Below are positions 1-4,672 of a DNA stretch of 10,270 bases, in pieces. The stretch spans positions 1-10,270 of the forward strand of contig DFDV01000132.1 in assembly GCA_002369025.1 (NCBI GenBank), read 5' to 3'. The notes below the pieces were generated by a model. That model saw only the letters and a program-made list of their open reading frames with translations, was not told the DNA's origin and did not search any database. The DNA comes from Treponema sp. UBA3819 (lineage in GTDB: Bacteria > Spirochaetota > Spirochaetia > Treponematales > Treponemataceae). Within the stretch, counting starts at the first letter, position 1. The number at the start of each line of letters is the position of its first letter. The position numbers were made by a program, and so were the translations under genes.

Positions 1-9
1 GGGGACCTC

Positions 10-38
10 TTGCATAAAATGGCGCAGTCAGTTATATT
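10..38 (+). promoter_or_regulatory. Putative sigma-70-type promoter of fabD-fabG
   Basis: A -35 element TTGCAT (10-15) and a -10 element TATATT (33-38) are separated by exactly 17 bases. The expected start of transcription is near 44-46, giving a leader of about 40 nt before fabD. The predicted start coincides with the left arm of the palindrome at 41-67. The call rests on match and spacing only; sequence upstream of the window is unknown, so fabD could also be read from an earlier promoter. Confidence 0.5.
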
Positions 39-40
39 AG

Positions 41-67
41 TATGACACTTTGACAGATTTTGTCATA
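41..67. promoter_or_regulatory. Palindromic operator candidate upstream of fabD (TATGACA-N13-TGTCATA)
   Basis: Perfect 7-bp arms TATGACA (41-47) and TGTCATA (61-67) are 13 bases apart, giving a 27-bp dyad located just after the predicted fabD -10 box, where a bound repressor would block initiation. A further TGACA lies inside it at 51-55. The core TGACA-N13-TGTCA recurs with identical spacing at the fabF promoter (2236-2258). A regulator of fatty acid synthesis is the natural candidate, but the word does not resemble the FapR or FabT boxes I know, so the protein cannot be named. Confidence 0.5.
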
Positions 68-82
68 AAGATAGGAGATTCT

Positions 83-1039
83 ATGGCTAAGAAGTATGCT
101 TTTTTGTTTCCGGGACAGGGTGCTCAGGCACAGGGTATGATGAAGGATGTGTGCGATGCATTTCCGGAAGCACGCAAGGTTATTGACGATATTTCTGCAA
201 TTACAGGAAAAGATATCACAAAACTGCTGTGGGAAACGGAACAGACTGAACTGAACCGCAGCGATAACAGTCAGCTGGCGATTACTGCCGGAAGTCTTGC
301 AGTGATGGCTGCTTTGAAGTCAAAGGGAATTGAGCCTTCTGCGGCAATGGGATTCAGTCTGGGAGAATTTCCTGCCCTCTATGCGGCTGGCATTCTTTCT
401 TTTGAAGATGTGATTAAGATTGTCGTTCAGCGCGGAAGCATTATGCAGAAGGTCTGTGAGGATATTGCCGCTGCAAATGAAGGTCATGCACCTGGAATGA
501 CTGCTGTGCTTGGTCTTCCGCCGGAAAAGGTTGAGGAGCTGGCAAAGGGTGTAGAAGGTGCGTATGCCGCAAACATGAACAGTGTAAAGCAGACTGTTGT
601 TAGCGGAACTTTTGACGGTCTGGCTGCTGTGGAAGAGGCTGCAAAAAATGCTGGTGCCCGCAGAACGGTTCGTCTGGCTGTTGCTGGTCCTTTCCATTCT
701 CCTCTGATGCAGGCTGCTGCTGACGGATTTAAGACTGCTCTTGAACCGTATTCTTTCTGTGACCCCAAAATTACTCTTTTCAGCAATGTGACTGGTAAAA
801 AGGTGACCGAAGGTGCGGCTGCAAAGGCAAGTGCTGTAGATCATCTGACAAATCCTGTCCGCTGGACTGCTGAAGAAAAAGTTCTTGCTGATATGATTAG
901 CGAAGACAAGGACAATGAATGGGTGATTCTTGAAGTGGGTCCCGGTAAGGTTCTGAGCGGACTGTGGGGACAGACTGAACTGGGTGCAAGCCTGGCCTGT
1001 ACGCCCATTAACACTGCAGAAGCAATTCAGGCACTGTAA
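83..1039 (+). CDS. fabD: Malonyl-CoA:ACP transacylase FabD
   Basis: Transfers malonate from CoA to the acyl carrier protein phosphopantetheine arm, supplying extender units for cytoplasmic type II fatty acid synthesis. The product is 318 residues, normal for FabD. Visible motifs are FPGQGAQ (residues 9-15), the nucleophile elbow GFSLGE (90-95) with catalytic Ser92, Arg117 in VQRG, which binds the malonyl carboxylate, an NMNS segment near 164, and AGPFHSPLM with the catalytic partner His205. GPGKVLSG (286-293) closes the fold. The usual GHSLGE elbow has Phe in place of His. The ATG at 83 is preceded by AGGAG at 73-77; an in-frame TTG at 50 would extend it by 11 residues but lies inside the palindrome and lacks a ribosome site. 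It is first in an apparent fabD-fabG unit. Confidence 0.96.
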   Translation: MAKKYAFLFPGQGAQAQGMMKDVCDAFPEARKVIDDISAITGKDITKLLWETEQTELNRSDNSQLAITAGSLAVMAALKSKGIEPSAAMGFSLGEFPALYAAGILSFEDVIKIVVQRGSIMQKVCEDIAAANEGHAPGMTAVLGLPPEKVEELAKGVEGAYAANMNSVKQTVVSGTFDGLAAVEEAAKNAGARRTVRLAVAGPFHSPLMQAAADGFKTALEPYSFCDPKITLFSNVTGKKVTEGAAAKASAVDHLTNPVRWTAEEKVLADMISEDKDNEWVILEVGPGKVLSGLWGQTELGASLACTPINTAEAIQAL

Positions 1040-1116
1040 AAGGAGAGCAAGATAAAAACTGCCTGAGATAGCGTCAGTTTTTATCTTTGCAAAGTTTGCG
1101 TTGCAAACTTTTTATC
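1040..1116 (+). repeat. Structured spacer element, copy 1 (two hairpins, shared with the fabF leader)
   Basis: Directly after the fabD stop lies an unused Shine-Dalgarno-like AAGGAG (1040-1045). It is followed by a perfect 11-bp inverted repeat GATAAAAACTG (1051-1061) / CAGTTTTTATC (1075-1085) with a 13-nt loop, then by a 9-bp inverted repeat AAAGTTTGC (1091-1099) / GCAAACTTT (1103-1111) with loop GTT. The same order of parts (AAGGAG, GATAAAAA stem, TTTGCA plus GTT-loop stem) occurs at 2315-2385 ahead of fabF. The stem sequences differ between the copies in paired fashion, suggesting that the structure is conserved. A second TTTTTATC at 1109-1116 could also pair with GATAAAAA. Function unknown: RNA processing, translation control or a small mobile repeat are possible. 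Confidence 0.6.
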
Positions 1117-1120
1117 AACT

Positions 1121-1191
1121 GCCCTTCCTCATTCCATTGCGGAAGGGCGTAAAAAGTCAATCGAAAACTGATGTTTTCTTCTTGACTTTTT
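1121..1191 (+). other. Two further inverted repeats just before fabG
   Basis: Hairpin three is GCCCTTCC (1121-1128) / GGAAGGGC (1141-1148), 8 perfect pairs with a 12-nt loop. Hairpin four is AAAAAGTCAA (1151-1160) / TTGACTTTTT (1182-1191), 10 perfect pairs, and contains a nested stem GAAAAC (1163-1168) / GTTTTC (1173-1178) with loop TGAT. It ends three bases before the fabG ribosome site GGGAGA (1194-1199). The T run of hairpin four is part of its stem, so it is not a classical terminator. It could shield or expose the fabG ribosome site or mark a processing point. These two repeats have no counterpart in the fabF leader. Confidence 0.55.
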
Positions 1192-1204
1192 ATGGGAGAA
1201 TTAT

Positions 1205-1951
1205 ATGCTGAAGAATAAAAAAGCACTGGTAACTGGATCATCACGCGGAATTGGTCGTGCTATCGTAGAAACTTTTTTGAAGAATGGTGCGGAAGTATGG
1301 GGCTTGTGCTCAAAACCTTCTGCCGCTAAGGCTGATTTGGAAAAACTTGCTGCTGATAACGGCGTTGCATTTCATGAAATCTGTGCAGATGTTGGCAATG
1401 CTGAGCAGGTGACGGAAGTGGTAAAGGCTGCCCTGGCAGAAGCTGGCACATTTGATGTTCTGGTGAACAATGCAGGCATTACCCGCGATGGTCTTTCTTT
1501 CCGCATGAAAAAAGAAGACTGGGATGATGTTCTGCGCGTAAATCTGACCAGCGTTTTCCTGATTACACAGATTATTTCCGGCAACATGATTCGTGCAAAG
1601 GACAAGAGCTGCTCAATCATCAATATGTCTTCTATCGTGGGACTGCATGGTCAGGGCGGACAGGTGAACTATGCCGCCAGCAAGGGTGGAATTATTGCCT
1701 ATACCAAGGCTCTGGCAAAGGAAGTGGGAAGCCGTGGCGTGCGCGTAAATGCAATTGCACCCGGTTTTATTGAAACTGACATGACTGCTGTCCTGAAGGA
1801 CGACATGAAGGCTCAGTGGGTAGACACACTTCCCTTAAAGCGCGCCGGAAAGCCTGAGGATATTGCTAATGCGGCTCTCTTCCTTGCAAGCGACCTGAGC
1901 ACGTACATCACTGGTCAGGTGATTGGCGTAGACGGAGGAATGGGAGCATAA
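1205..1951 (+). CDS. fabG: 3-oxoacyl-[acyl-carrier-protein] reductase FabG
   Basis: A classical short-chain dehydrogenase that reduces 3-oxoacyl-ACP to 3-hydroxyacyl-ACP, by family using NADPH, in the cytoplasm. The 248-residue product matches the family length. The Rossmann glycine motif TGSSRGIG is at residues 10-17, NNAG at 88-91, and the catalytic set is Asn113 (RVNLTS), Ser143 (NMSSIVG), Tyr156 and Lys160 (YAASK). The C-terminal ITGQVIGVDGG (235-245) is typical of FabG. The ATG at 1205 follows GGGAGA (1194-1199) at suitable spacing. It lies 165 nt after fabD, a gap filled by four hairpins, and is followed by a terminator at 2029-2061. Many SDR reductases share these motifs; FabG is chosen from the neighbours and from NLTSVF and PGFIETDMT. 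Confidence 0.95.
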   Translation: MLKNKKALVTGSSRGIGRAIVETFLKNGAEVWGLCSKPSAAKADLEKLAADNGVAFHEICADVGNAEQVTEVVKAALAEAGTFDVLVNNAGITRDGLSFRMKKEDWDDVLRVNLTSVFLITQIISGNMIRAKDKSCSIINMSSIVGLHGQGGQVNYAASKGGIIAYTKALAKEVGSRGVRVNAIAPGFIETDMTAVLKDDMKAQWVDTLPLKRAGKPEDIANAALFLASDLSTYITGQVIGVDGGMGA

Positions 1952-1952
1952 G

Positions 1953-2008
1953 CAGATTTTACTGTGAGTGAAATCTGACGGGCTTTCTGCCATCCCTGGT
2001 GGTGGCAG
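1953..2008 (+). other. Two small hairpins after fabG
   Basis: CAGATTT (1953-1959) pairs with AAATCTG (1971-1977), 7 bp plus a possible G-T pair, beginning one base after the fabG stop codon. CTGCCA (1987-1992) pairs with TGGCAG (2003-2008), 6 bp with a 10-nt loop. Neither has a following T run. They may stabilise the 3' end of the fabD-fabG message upstream of the terminator, or be incidental. Confidence 0.35.
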
Positions 2009-2025
2009 TTGACATCTTTCGTATA

Positions 2026-2169
2026 ATGAAGGCGGACTGGATTTTCAGTCCCCTTTTTTTTGTGCTGGTGGAATTCTTTAAGGCGATACGAGGTACCTGG
2101 AAGAAGAATTTGAGCGTGCCTTTGAAGCCGCCTTTGAAAAGAAAACTGGCCGCTGACGGGGTAAAGTAA
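2026..2169 (+). other. Doubtful small reading frame, possibly frameshifted
   Basis: An ATG at 2026 opens 47 codons ending at TAA 2167-2169. The N-terminal part is hydrophobic and aromatic (WIFSPLFFVLVEFF). There is no Shine-Dalgarno sequence before it, and the frame runs through the terminator hairpin and T run, which argues against translation. The frame beginning at 2082 reads an amphipathic EEEFERAFEAAFEKK stretch ending at TGA 2151-2153. A -1 shift near 2091 would join the two halves into a plausible small protein. It may be a decayed or frameshifted gene, or chance. I do not recognise it, and it does not look like acyl carrier protein. From here to 2225 I see nothing else. Confidence 0.2.
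2029..2061 (+). terminator. Intrinsic terminator of fabD-fabG
   Basis: GGACTG (2034-2039) pairs with CAGTCC (2046-2051) across a 6-nt loop. The stem can be extended by GG (2031-2032) with CC (2052-2053) around one bulged C, and is followed by eight Ts (2054-2061). It lies 80 nt past the fabG stop. Its presence, with a fresh promoter at 2226-2254, argues that fabF-fabZ is a separate unit. Confidence 0.65.
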
Positions 2170-2225
2170 CCGGCGGTGTAAAAGCGATTCGGACGCATGA
2201 ATGAAAATCAAATAAAAATCTCCTC

Positions 2226-2254
2226 TTGACCAAAATGACAAAAAATGTTATTTT
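2226..2254 (+). promoter_or_regulatory. Putative sigma-70-type promoter of fabF-fabZ
   Basis: TTGACC (2226-2231) and TATTTT (2249-2254) are separated by 17 bases, with transcription expected to start near 2261. This would give a leader of about 200 nt before fabF. The operator candidate at 2236-2258 overlaps the spacer and the -10 box, so a bound protein would exclude RNA polymerase. Confidence 0.55.
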
Positions 2255-2258
2255 GTCA
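2236..2258. promoter_or_regulatory. Operator candidate at the fabF promoter, second copy of TGACA-N13-TGTCA
   Basis: TGACAAAA (2236-2243) and TTTTGTCA (2251-2258) form a perfect 8-bp dyad. Its core TGACA-N13-TGTCA has the same arm sequence and spacing as the site before fabD (43-65), and the wider match is ATGACA-N11-TTTGTCA in both places. The two sites sit differently relative to their -10 boxes (downstream at fabD, overlapping at fabF), so the shared word is not explained by promoter consensus. A common regulator of both fab units is inferred. Confidence 0.55.
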
Positions 2259-2313
2259 GCATAAATCGTTCCGCTGTTGGTGGCGGTATTTGATGCGCAA
2301 TGCGCAGACTTTC

Positions 2314-2385
2314 TAAAGGAGGCATGATAAAAATTACATCCGTGTAATTTTTATCATTTGCAGATTTTGCCGTTGGCAAAACTGC
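2314..2385 (+). repeat. Structured leader element, copy 2, with a 15-bp perfect hairpin
   Basis: After a strong but unused Shine-Dalgarno-like TAAAGGAGG (2314-2322) comes a perfect 15-bp stem, 2324-2338 with 2343-2357, closed by loop TCCG. Its outer part is GATAAAAA/TTTTTATC, as in copy 1 (1040-1116). Next is GCAG-A-TTTTGCC (2360-2371) / GGCAAAA-CTGC (2375-2385), 11 pairs with one bulged A and a GTT loop. Compared with copy 1, inner stem pairs differ on both arms (CTG/CAG versus TTACA/TGTAA), and one extra C-G pair is inserted in stem two. This covariation supports a conserved structure. A 7-codon frame (ATG 2324 to TAA) lies inside the stem, but its start is only one base from the SD. Confidence 0.65.
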
Positions 2386-2446
2386 GATTTCGTGCCCGCT
2401 CGAAGCGGTGCTACGAATGCCTGCACGACCGCTAACGCGGAGTTTT
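2386..2446 (+). other. GC-rich end of the fabF leader with short stems
   Basis: This stretch contains CCGCT (2396-2400) / AGCGG (2404-2408) with a CGA loop and CCGC (2429-2432) / GCGG (2437-2440) with a TAAC loop. A longer-range match TCGTGC (2390-2395) / GCACGA (2423-2428) could enclose the first stem. It is richer in GC than the rest of the leader. Words similar to CGAAGCG and ACCGCTA...GCGG also occur at 4235-4261 after fabZ, so both places may hold pieces of a dispersed intergenic repeat. Together with 2314-2385 this forms a structured 5' leader of unknown function; I recognise no known riboswitch. Confidence 0.4.
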
Positions 2447-2454
2447 TAAAGGAG
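2447..2454 (+). promoter_or_regulatory. Ribosome binding site of fabF, duplicated around the leader element
   Basis: TAAAGGAG at 2447-2454 is the working ribosome site, 9 bases before ATG 2464, and decides that start. The identical octamer occurs at 2314-2321, so the hairpin element is bracketed by an exact direct repeat that happens to be a Shine-Dalgarno sequence. A weaker form, GGAGA at 1042-1046 and 1195-1199, brackets the spacer before fabG. Confidence 0.6.
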
Positions 2455-2463
2455 ATTTTGAAT

Positions 2464-3708
2464 ATGAGAAGAGTAGTTGTTACGGGACTTGGTTGTGTTT
2501 CGCCGGTGGGAAATTCAGTGGATGAAACTTGGGCTGCATTGCGTGCAGGAAAGAGTGGTATTGCAACGATTACTCATTATGATAATACAAACTTTAAGGT
2601 AAAGTATGCGGCTGAAGTAAAGAACTTTAACGCTTCTGACTATATGGATTCTTCTGCTGCCCGCAAGATGGCTCTTTACTCACAGTATGCTGTAGCGGCT
2701 GCAAAAATGGCTCTGGATGATTCCGGCCTGATGGGAAAGGCTGATGTTCTGGAAGATACATCTGTTTACCTGGGTGTTGGTATTGGTGGTCTGGAAGTAA
2801 CAGAAAACACCATGAAGGCATATTTTGATTCAAACCAGACTCGTATGCCGCCCCTTACTATTCCTGAACTGATTCCGAATGAAGGTGCCGGAAATATTTC
2901 CATGGCATTTGGTCTGCACGGTGCAACACATACTATTGCAACAGCCTGTGCTTCCGGTACAGACGCAATCGGAAATGCTTTTGACCAGGTTCGTTCCGGC
3001 CGCTACGATGTAGTTCTGGCTGGTGGTGCTGAATCTACCCAGTGTGGTTATGCAAACCTGGGATTCCAGATGCTGCACGCTCTTTCTTCAAAATGGGTTG
3101 ATGACCCCACAAAGGCCAGCCGTCCTTTTGACAAGCAGCGCGACGGCTTTATCATGGGCGAAGGTTCAACCATTCTGGTTCTGGAAGAATATGAACATGC
3201 AAAAGCCCGCGGTGCAAAGATTTATGCTGAAGTAGCAGGTTATGGTGCTTCAAGCGACGGTTACCACCTGACAGCTCCCAATCCGGACGGCGTATGCGGT
3301 GCAAAATGCATGACTATCGCAATGAAGGACGCAGGTGTAAAACCCGAAGAAGTGACCTACTACAATGCACACGGAACTTCTACCAAACTGAATGATTCAG
3401 GCGAGACAAAAATGCTGCACATTGCCTTTGGTGATGCCGCAAAGAGCCTGCACATTTCTTCTACAAAATCAATGACCGGTCACTGTCTGGGTAATGCAGG
3501 CAGCCTTGAAGCTATGATTTGTATTAAGGCAATTCAGGAAGGCTTTGTTCCTCCGACAATCAATCTTGACGAAGTAGATGTTGAAGGCGGCTGTGATCTG
3601 GACTACACTCCCAACAAGGGCCTGGATATCCCGGTTGATGTTGCAATGAGCGCAAACTTTGGTTTTGGCGGACACAACGGCTGTCTGGTCTTTAAGAAAG
3701 TAAAATAA
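2464..3708 (+). CDS. fabF: 3-oxoacyl-[acyl-carrier-protein] synthase II FabF
   Basis: The condensing enzyme that elongates acyl-ACP with malonyl-ACP, releasing CO2; a cytoplasmic thiolase-fold enzyme, usually a dimer. The product is 414 residues, as expected for FabF. The N-terminus MRRVVVTGLG is characteristic. The catalytic triad is Cys162 (TACASG), His303 (NAHGTST) and His340 (SMTGH), with Lys335 in STKSMTGH. The gating loop NFGFGGHN is at 398-405. A Cys-His-His triad and this length separate it from FabH, which has Asn in place of the second His. An in-frame GTG at 2392 would add 24 residues read from leader hairpins and is rejected. fabZ follows after 18 nt, so the two are likely co-transcribed from the promoter at 2226. 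Confidence 0.96.
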   Translation: MRRVVVTGLGCVSPVGNSVDETWAALRAGKSGIATITHYDNTNFKVKYAAEVKNFNASDYMDSSAARKMALYSQYAVAAAKMALDDSGLMGKADVLEDTSVYLGVGIGGLEVTENTMKAYFDSNQTRMPPLTIPELIPNEGAGNISMAFGLHGATHTIATACASGTDAIGNAFDQVRSGRYDVVLAGGAESTQCGYANLGFQMLHALSSKWVDDPTKASRPFDKQRDGFIMGEGSTILVLEEYEHAKARGAKIYAEVAGYGASSDGYHLTAPNPDGVCGAKCMTIAMKDAGVKPEEVTYYNAHGTSTKLNDSGETKMLHIAFGDAAKSLHISSTKSMTGHCLGNAGSLEAMICIKAIQEGFVPPTINLDEVDVEGGCDLDYTPNKGLDIPVDVAMSANFGFGGHNGCLVFKKVK

Positions 3709-3726
3709 GTAAGGAAGGATAATAAT

Positions 3727-4158
3727 ATGGAAGCATTTACAGATATTGAATCTTTATTGCCCCACAGAAAGCCTTTCCTTTTTGTGGACAGCATCGACAG
3801 CTACGATGACAACGGTTGTGTCTGTCACCGCAAGTTTACTGATGAAGACTTTTTCTTTAAGGGACATTTTCCTGAGTACCCGGTAGTTCCCGGTGTCATC
3901 CTGATTGAAACGATGGCTCAGGGTGGCGGAGCAGCCTTGTCCCTGCAGAAAAAATTTGACGAAGGAAGCCTCTTCTTCCTTGCTACCGTAAACAACGTAA
4001 AGTTCAAGCACCAGGTGCGCCCCGGCGACAATGTCCGCATGGAAGTAGTAAACAAGCGCTGCACCAAAAACATGGTAGTCCAGGAAGGCAAAGCCTACGT
4101 CGGCGACACCCTGTGCGCCCAAGCAGAATGGATGTGTTTGGTAGGTAAAGGAAACTAA
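3727..4158 (+). CDS. fabZ: 3-hydroxyacyl-[acyl-carrier-protein] dehydratase FabZ
   Basis: Hot-dog-fold dehydratase that converts 3-hydroxyacyl-ACP to trans-2-enoyl-ACP in the cytoplasm. The product is 143 residues, the normal FabZ length. The N-terminal motif LLPHRKPFLFVD (10-21) is the usual LLPHRYPFLLVD, and the active site is FKGHFPEYPVVPG with His47, followed by Glu61 in LIETMAQ. Absence of a FabA-type context and its place after fabF favour FabZ. The start is supported by AGGAAGG just upstream. No isomerase or enoyl reductase gene is visible nearby. The last 27 nt, coding MCLVGKGN and stop, are repeated 133 nt downstream in diverged form, which suggests that a second fabZ end once lay here. 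Confidence 0.95.
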   Translation: MEAFTDIESLLPHRKPFLFVDSIDSYDDNGCVCHRKFTDEDFFFKGHFPEYPVVPGVILIETMAQGGGAALSLQKKFDEGSLFFLATVNNVKFKHQVRPGDNVRMEVVNKRCTKNMVVQEGKAYVGDTLCAQAEWMCLVGKGN

Positions 4159-4349
4159 AATACTTTGCAGTGCAACTGTTCTGAGCCACGAAGCAGAATG
4201 GACGGTCAGGTGCGCAAGCACCAATGTCAATAATTACCGCTATCCGCGCGGCGCGAAGCGACGCATGTGTCTCGTAGGAAAAGGTAATTAAAACCTTTGT
4301 GATAAAACTGTACTGAGCCACGAAGCCGAGTGGACGGGCAGGTGCGCAA
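4132..4349 (+). repeat. Diverged direct repeat spanning the fabZ 3' end and downstream sequence
   Basis: Unit A (4132-4217) and unit B (4265-4349) align over 86 positions with 15 mismatches and a single one-base gap, about 81% identical by hand count. Each contains a coding-like end, a TAA, a CTGAGCCACGAAGC block and GGACGG-CAGGTGCGCAA. Between them (4218-4264) is a GC-rich piece with the palindrome CCGCGCGG (4244-4251). Unit A also contains GGTGC-GCAA-GCACC (4209-4222), a 5-bp stem with a GNRA-type loop. Such divergence implies an old duplication or the remains of a second fabZ-type gene end replaced by recombination. Confidence 0.75.
4265..4291 (+). pseudogene. Relic of a second fabZ 3' end
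   Basis: The bases read ATG TGT CTC GTA GGA AAA GGT AAT TAA, that is MCLVGKGN-stop, identical in protein to the end of fabZ. The five base differences fall in four codons and are all synonymous. That pattern indicates divergence while both copies were translated. Upstream of 4265 the match fades within about 20 nt, so only the last codons survive. It has no start or function of its own. Confidence 0.6.
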
Positions 4350-4360
4350 AACATCAAAGC

Positions 4361-4390
4361 ATTCGTGTCTATCTGTGTCAATCTGTGTCA
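4361..4390 (+). repeat. Short tandem repeat, 10-bp unit
   Basis: ATCTGTGTCA occurs twice in perfect tandem (4371-4380 and 4381-4390), preceded by a diverged copy ATTCGTGTCT at 4361-4370. It lies between the duplicated fabZ tail and the terminator, in sequence that codes for nothing I can see. Such a unit could vary in number by slippage. Confidence 0.55.
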
Positions 4391-4424
4391 CCCGTCGCAT
4401 TCCCTTTGGAAAAGTGAGGGTTTG

Positions 4425-4470
4425 AAAGGGGGAGAGAAACCTTAGGAAAGGTTGCTCTTCCTCTTTTTTT
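4425..4470 (+). terminator. Strong intrinsic terminator of fabF-fabZ
   Basis: AACCTT (4438-4443) pairs with AAGGTT (4448-4453) around loop AGGA. After one mismatch the stem continues through GGGGGAGAG (4428-4436) against CTCTTCCTC (4455-4463), including two G-T pairs, for about 15 pairs above the A/T base. Seven Ts follow (4464-4470), preceded by AAA at 4425-4427 on the opposite arm, which allows use from the other strand as well. It separates the fab genes from the lipoprotein gene. Confidence 0.8.
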
Positions 4471-4497
4471 AATTTATTGTTATATAAACCATTGCAT

Positions 4498-4526
4498 TTG
4501 AACTTCCGATAATTATAGTGTATAAT
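4498..4526 (+). promoter_or_regulatory. Promoter of the giant lipoprotein gene
   Basis: TTGAAC (4498-4503) and a perfect TATAAT (4521-4526) are 17 bases apart, with transcription expected near 4533. The leader of about 70 nt contains AGCG-T7-CGCT (4547-4561), a weak stem whose loop is entirely T. The ribosome site AGGAG (4590-4594) lies 6 bases before ATG 4601. The TGACA-N13-TGTCA word is absent, so the gene is not expected to share fab control. Confidence 0.7.
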
Positions 4527-4600
4527 CAGAACTATATAATTGCGGAAGCGTTTTTTTCGCTCATTTTCTACAGGACGGCACAAACTGTCAGGAGAAATGT

Positions 4601-4672
4601 ATGTTAAAAAAGTGTTTTAAGAGTGTAGTGACGGGTCTTGTTTTGGGAGCACTGGGCATGGTGCTTTCATGT
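4601..4672 (+). other. Lipoprotein signal peptide and lipobox
   Basis: Residues 1-24 show a basic start (LKKCFK), a hydrophobic core rich in Val, Leu and Gly, and the lipobox VLSC with Cys24 encoded at 4670-4672. Ser at -1 and Leu at -2 fit the relaxed spirochaete pattern better than the strict LAGC form. Cleavage before Cys24 by signal peptidase II would leave a lipid-modified Cys followed by Ser-Asp-Asn. Confidence 0.8.

Noticed and set aside
50..82. TTG start that would lengthen FabD by 11 residues
   Set aside because: It lies inside the operator palindrome, within a few bases of the predicted transcript start, with no ribosome site. ATG 83 has AGGAG and the conserved N-terminus.
320..844. 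Minus-strand open frames over fabD and over fabF/fabZ (for example 3754-4230)
   Set aside because: Shadows of conserved enzymes, without promoter, ribosome site or family motifs.
2009..2027. TTGACA followed by TATAAT after fabG
   Set aside because: The spacing is only 7 bases, far from 17, and no suitable -35 element lies 17 bases before the TATAAT.
2392..2463. GTG start that would lengthen FabF by 24 residues
   Set aside because: The extension is read through leader hairpins. The ATG at 2464 has TAAAGGAG at good spacing and gives the canonical MRRVVVTG start.
4402..4430. CCCTTT (4402-4407) pairing with AAAGGG (4425-4430) as an anti-terminator
   Set aside because: Only six pairs, against a much stronger terminator stem, and at the 3' end of an operon where attenuation would have no obvious target.
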